Origin: Polysphondylium violaceum
Taxonomy: Eukaryota; Evosea; Eumycetozoa; Dictyosteliales; Dictyosteliaceae
DNA length: 44,619 nucleotides
Assembly (NCBI GenBank): GCA_000277445.1
Contig: AJWJ01000150.1
Location: 1-44,619, forward strand
Direction: 5' to 3'
Within the stretch, counting starts at the first letter, position 1; the number at the start of each line of letters is the position of its first letter. Positions 44,598 through 44,619 of this stretch are shown here, in pieces. The position numbers and the translations under genes are program-made. The notes under the pieces were generated by a model. That model was given only the letters and a program-made list of their open reading frames with translations, made no database searches and was not told the DNA's origin.

Positions 44598-44619
44598 AAA
44601 AAAAAAAAAAAAAAAAAAA
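44598..44619. repeat. Poly(A) run at the window edge
   Basis: At least 22 A bases end the window, 40 nt after the G-alpha stop. In this A/T-rich genome such tracts are common, so it need not mark a retro-copied transcript. Confidence 0.6.

Noticed and set aside
44598-44619. Terminal poly(A) as sign of a retro-copied G-alpha gene
   Set aside because: The gene keeps two introns, so it is not a processed copy; A tracts are common throughout.

Overview
The window looks like nuclear DNA from a dictyostelid social amoeba, probably not D. discoideum itself. The non-coding DNA is extremely A/T-rich with long homopolymers and ATT/TTG repeats. The proteins carry Asn, Gln and Thr runs. Introns are short (34 to about 350 nt, mostly 40-130) with GTAA/GTAT donors and TAG/CAG acceptors. 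The gene set (secreted DUF3430-type protein, NDR kinase, G-alpha, TRIM-like RING/B-box protein) also fits. Exon joins below were worked out by hand from phase, splice sites and family motifs.

Layout, left to right: LRR protein (+); a tiny ORF (-) facing a small spliced gene (+) with a possible -1 frameshift; complex I assembly factor NDUFAF6 (+); a 1832-residue C2-DENN-WD40 protein (-); an unrecognised 233-residue protein (-); ribosome biogenesis factor RPF1 (+); a 127-nt candidate structured RNA; an FAD oxidoreductase (+) of bacterial look; a secreted DUF3430-like mucin-type protein (-); exportin-2/CSE1 (-); exocyst EXO84 (-); an intact RING/B-box gene (+) between two decayed minus-strand relics that resemble it; an NDR-type kinase (+); ALG12 (+); a GPR180/TMEM145-like receptor (+); complex I subunit NDUFA8 (+); an ammonium transporter (+); an 87-residue FYVE protein (+); APC6/CDC16 (-); and a G-protein alpha subunit (+) behind 1.9 kb of non-coding DNA.

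The genes are mostly unrelated housekeeping and signalling genes with no operon logic. Two serve respiratory complex I (NDUFAF6, NDUFA8), two serve membrane traffic (EXO84, the DENN protein), and several serve sensing (G-alpha, GPR180-like, Amt, NDR). Introns crowd at the 5' ends of the long genes, and gene bodies are richer in G+C than gene ends. No LTR, DIRS or other virus-like element, tRNA, rRNA or CRISPR was recognised. The best leads are the candidate structured RNA at 14475-14601, the possible -1 frameshift at 3568-3574, the relic-flanked RING gene, and GC-rich palindromic GCGCGC elements near gene starts.
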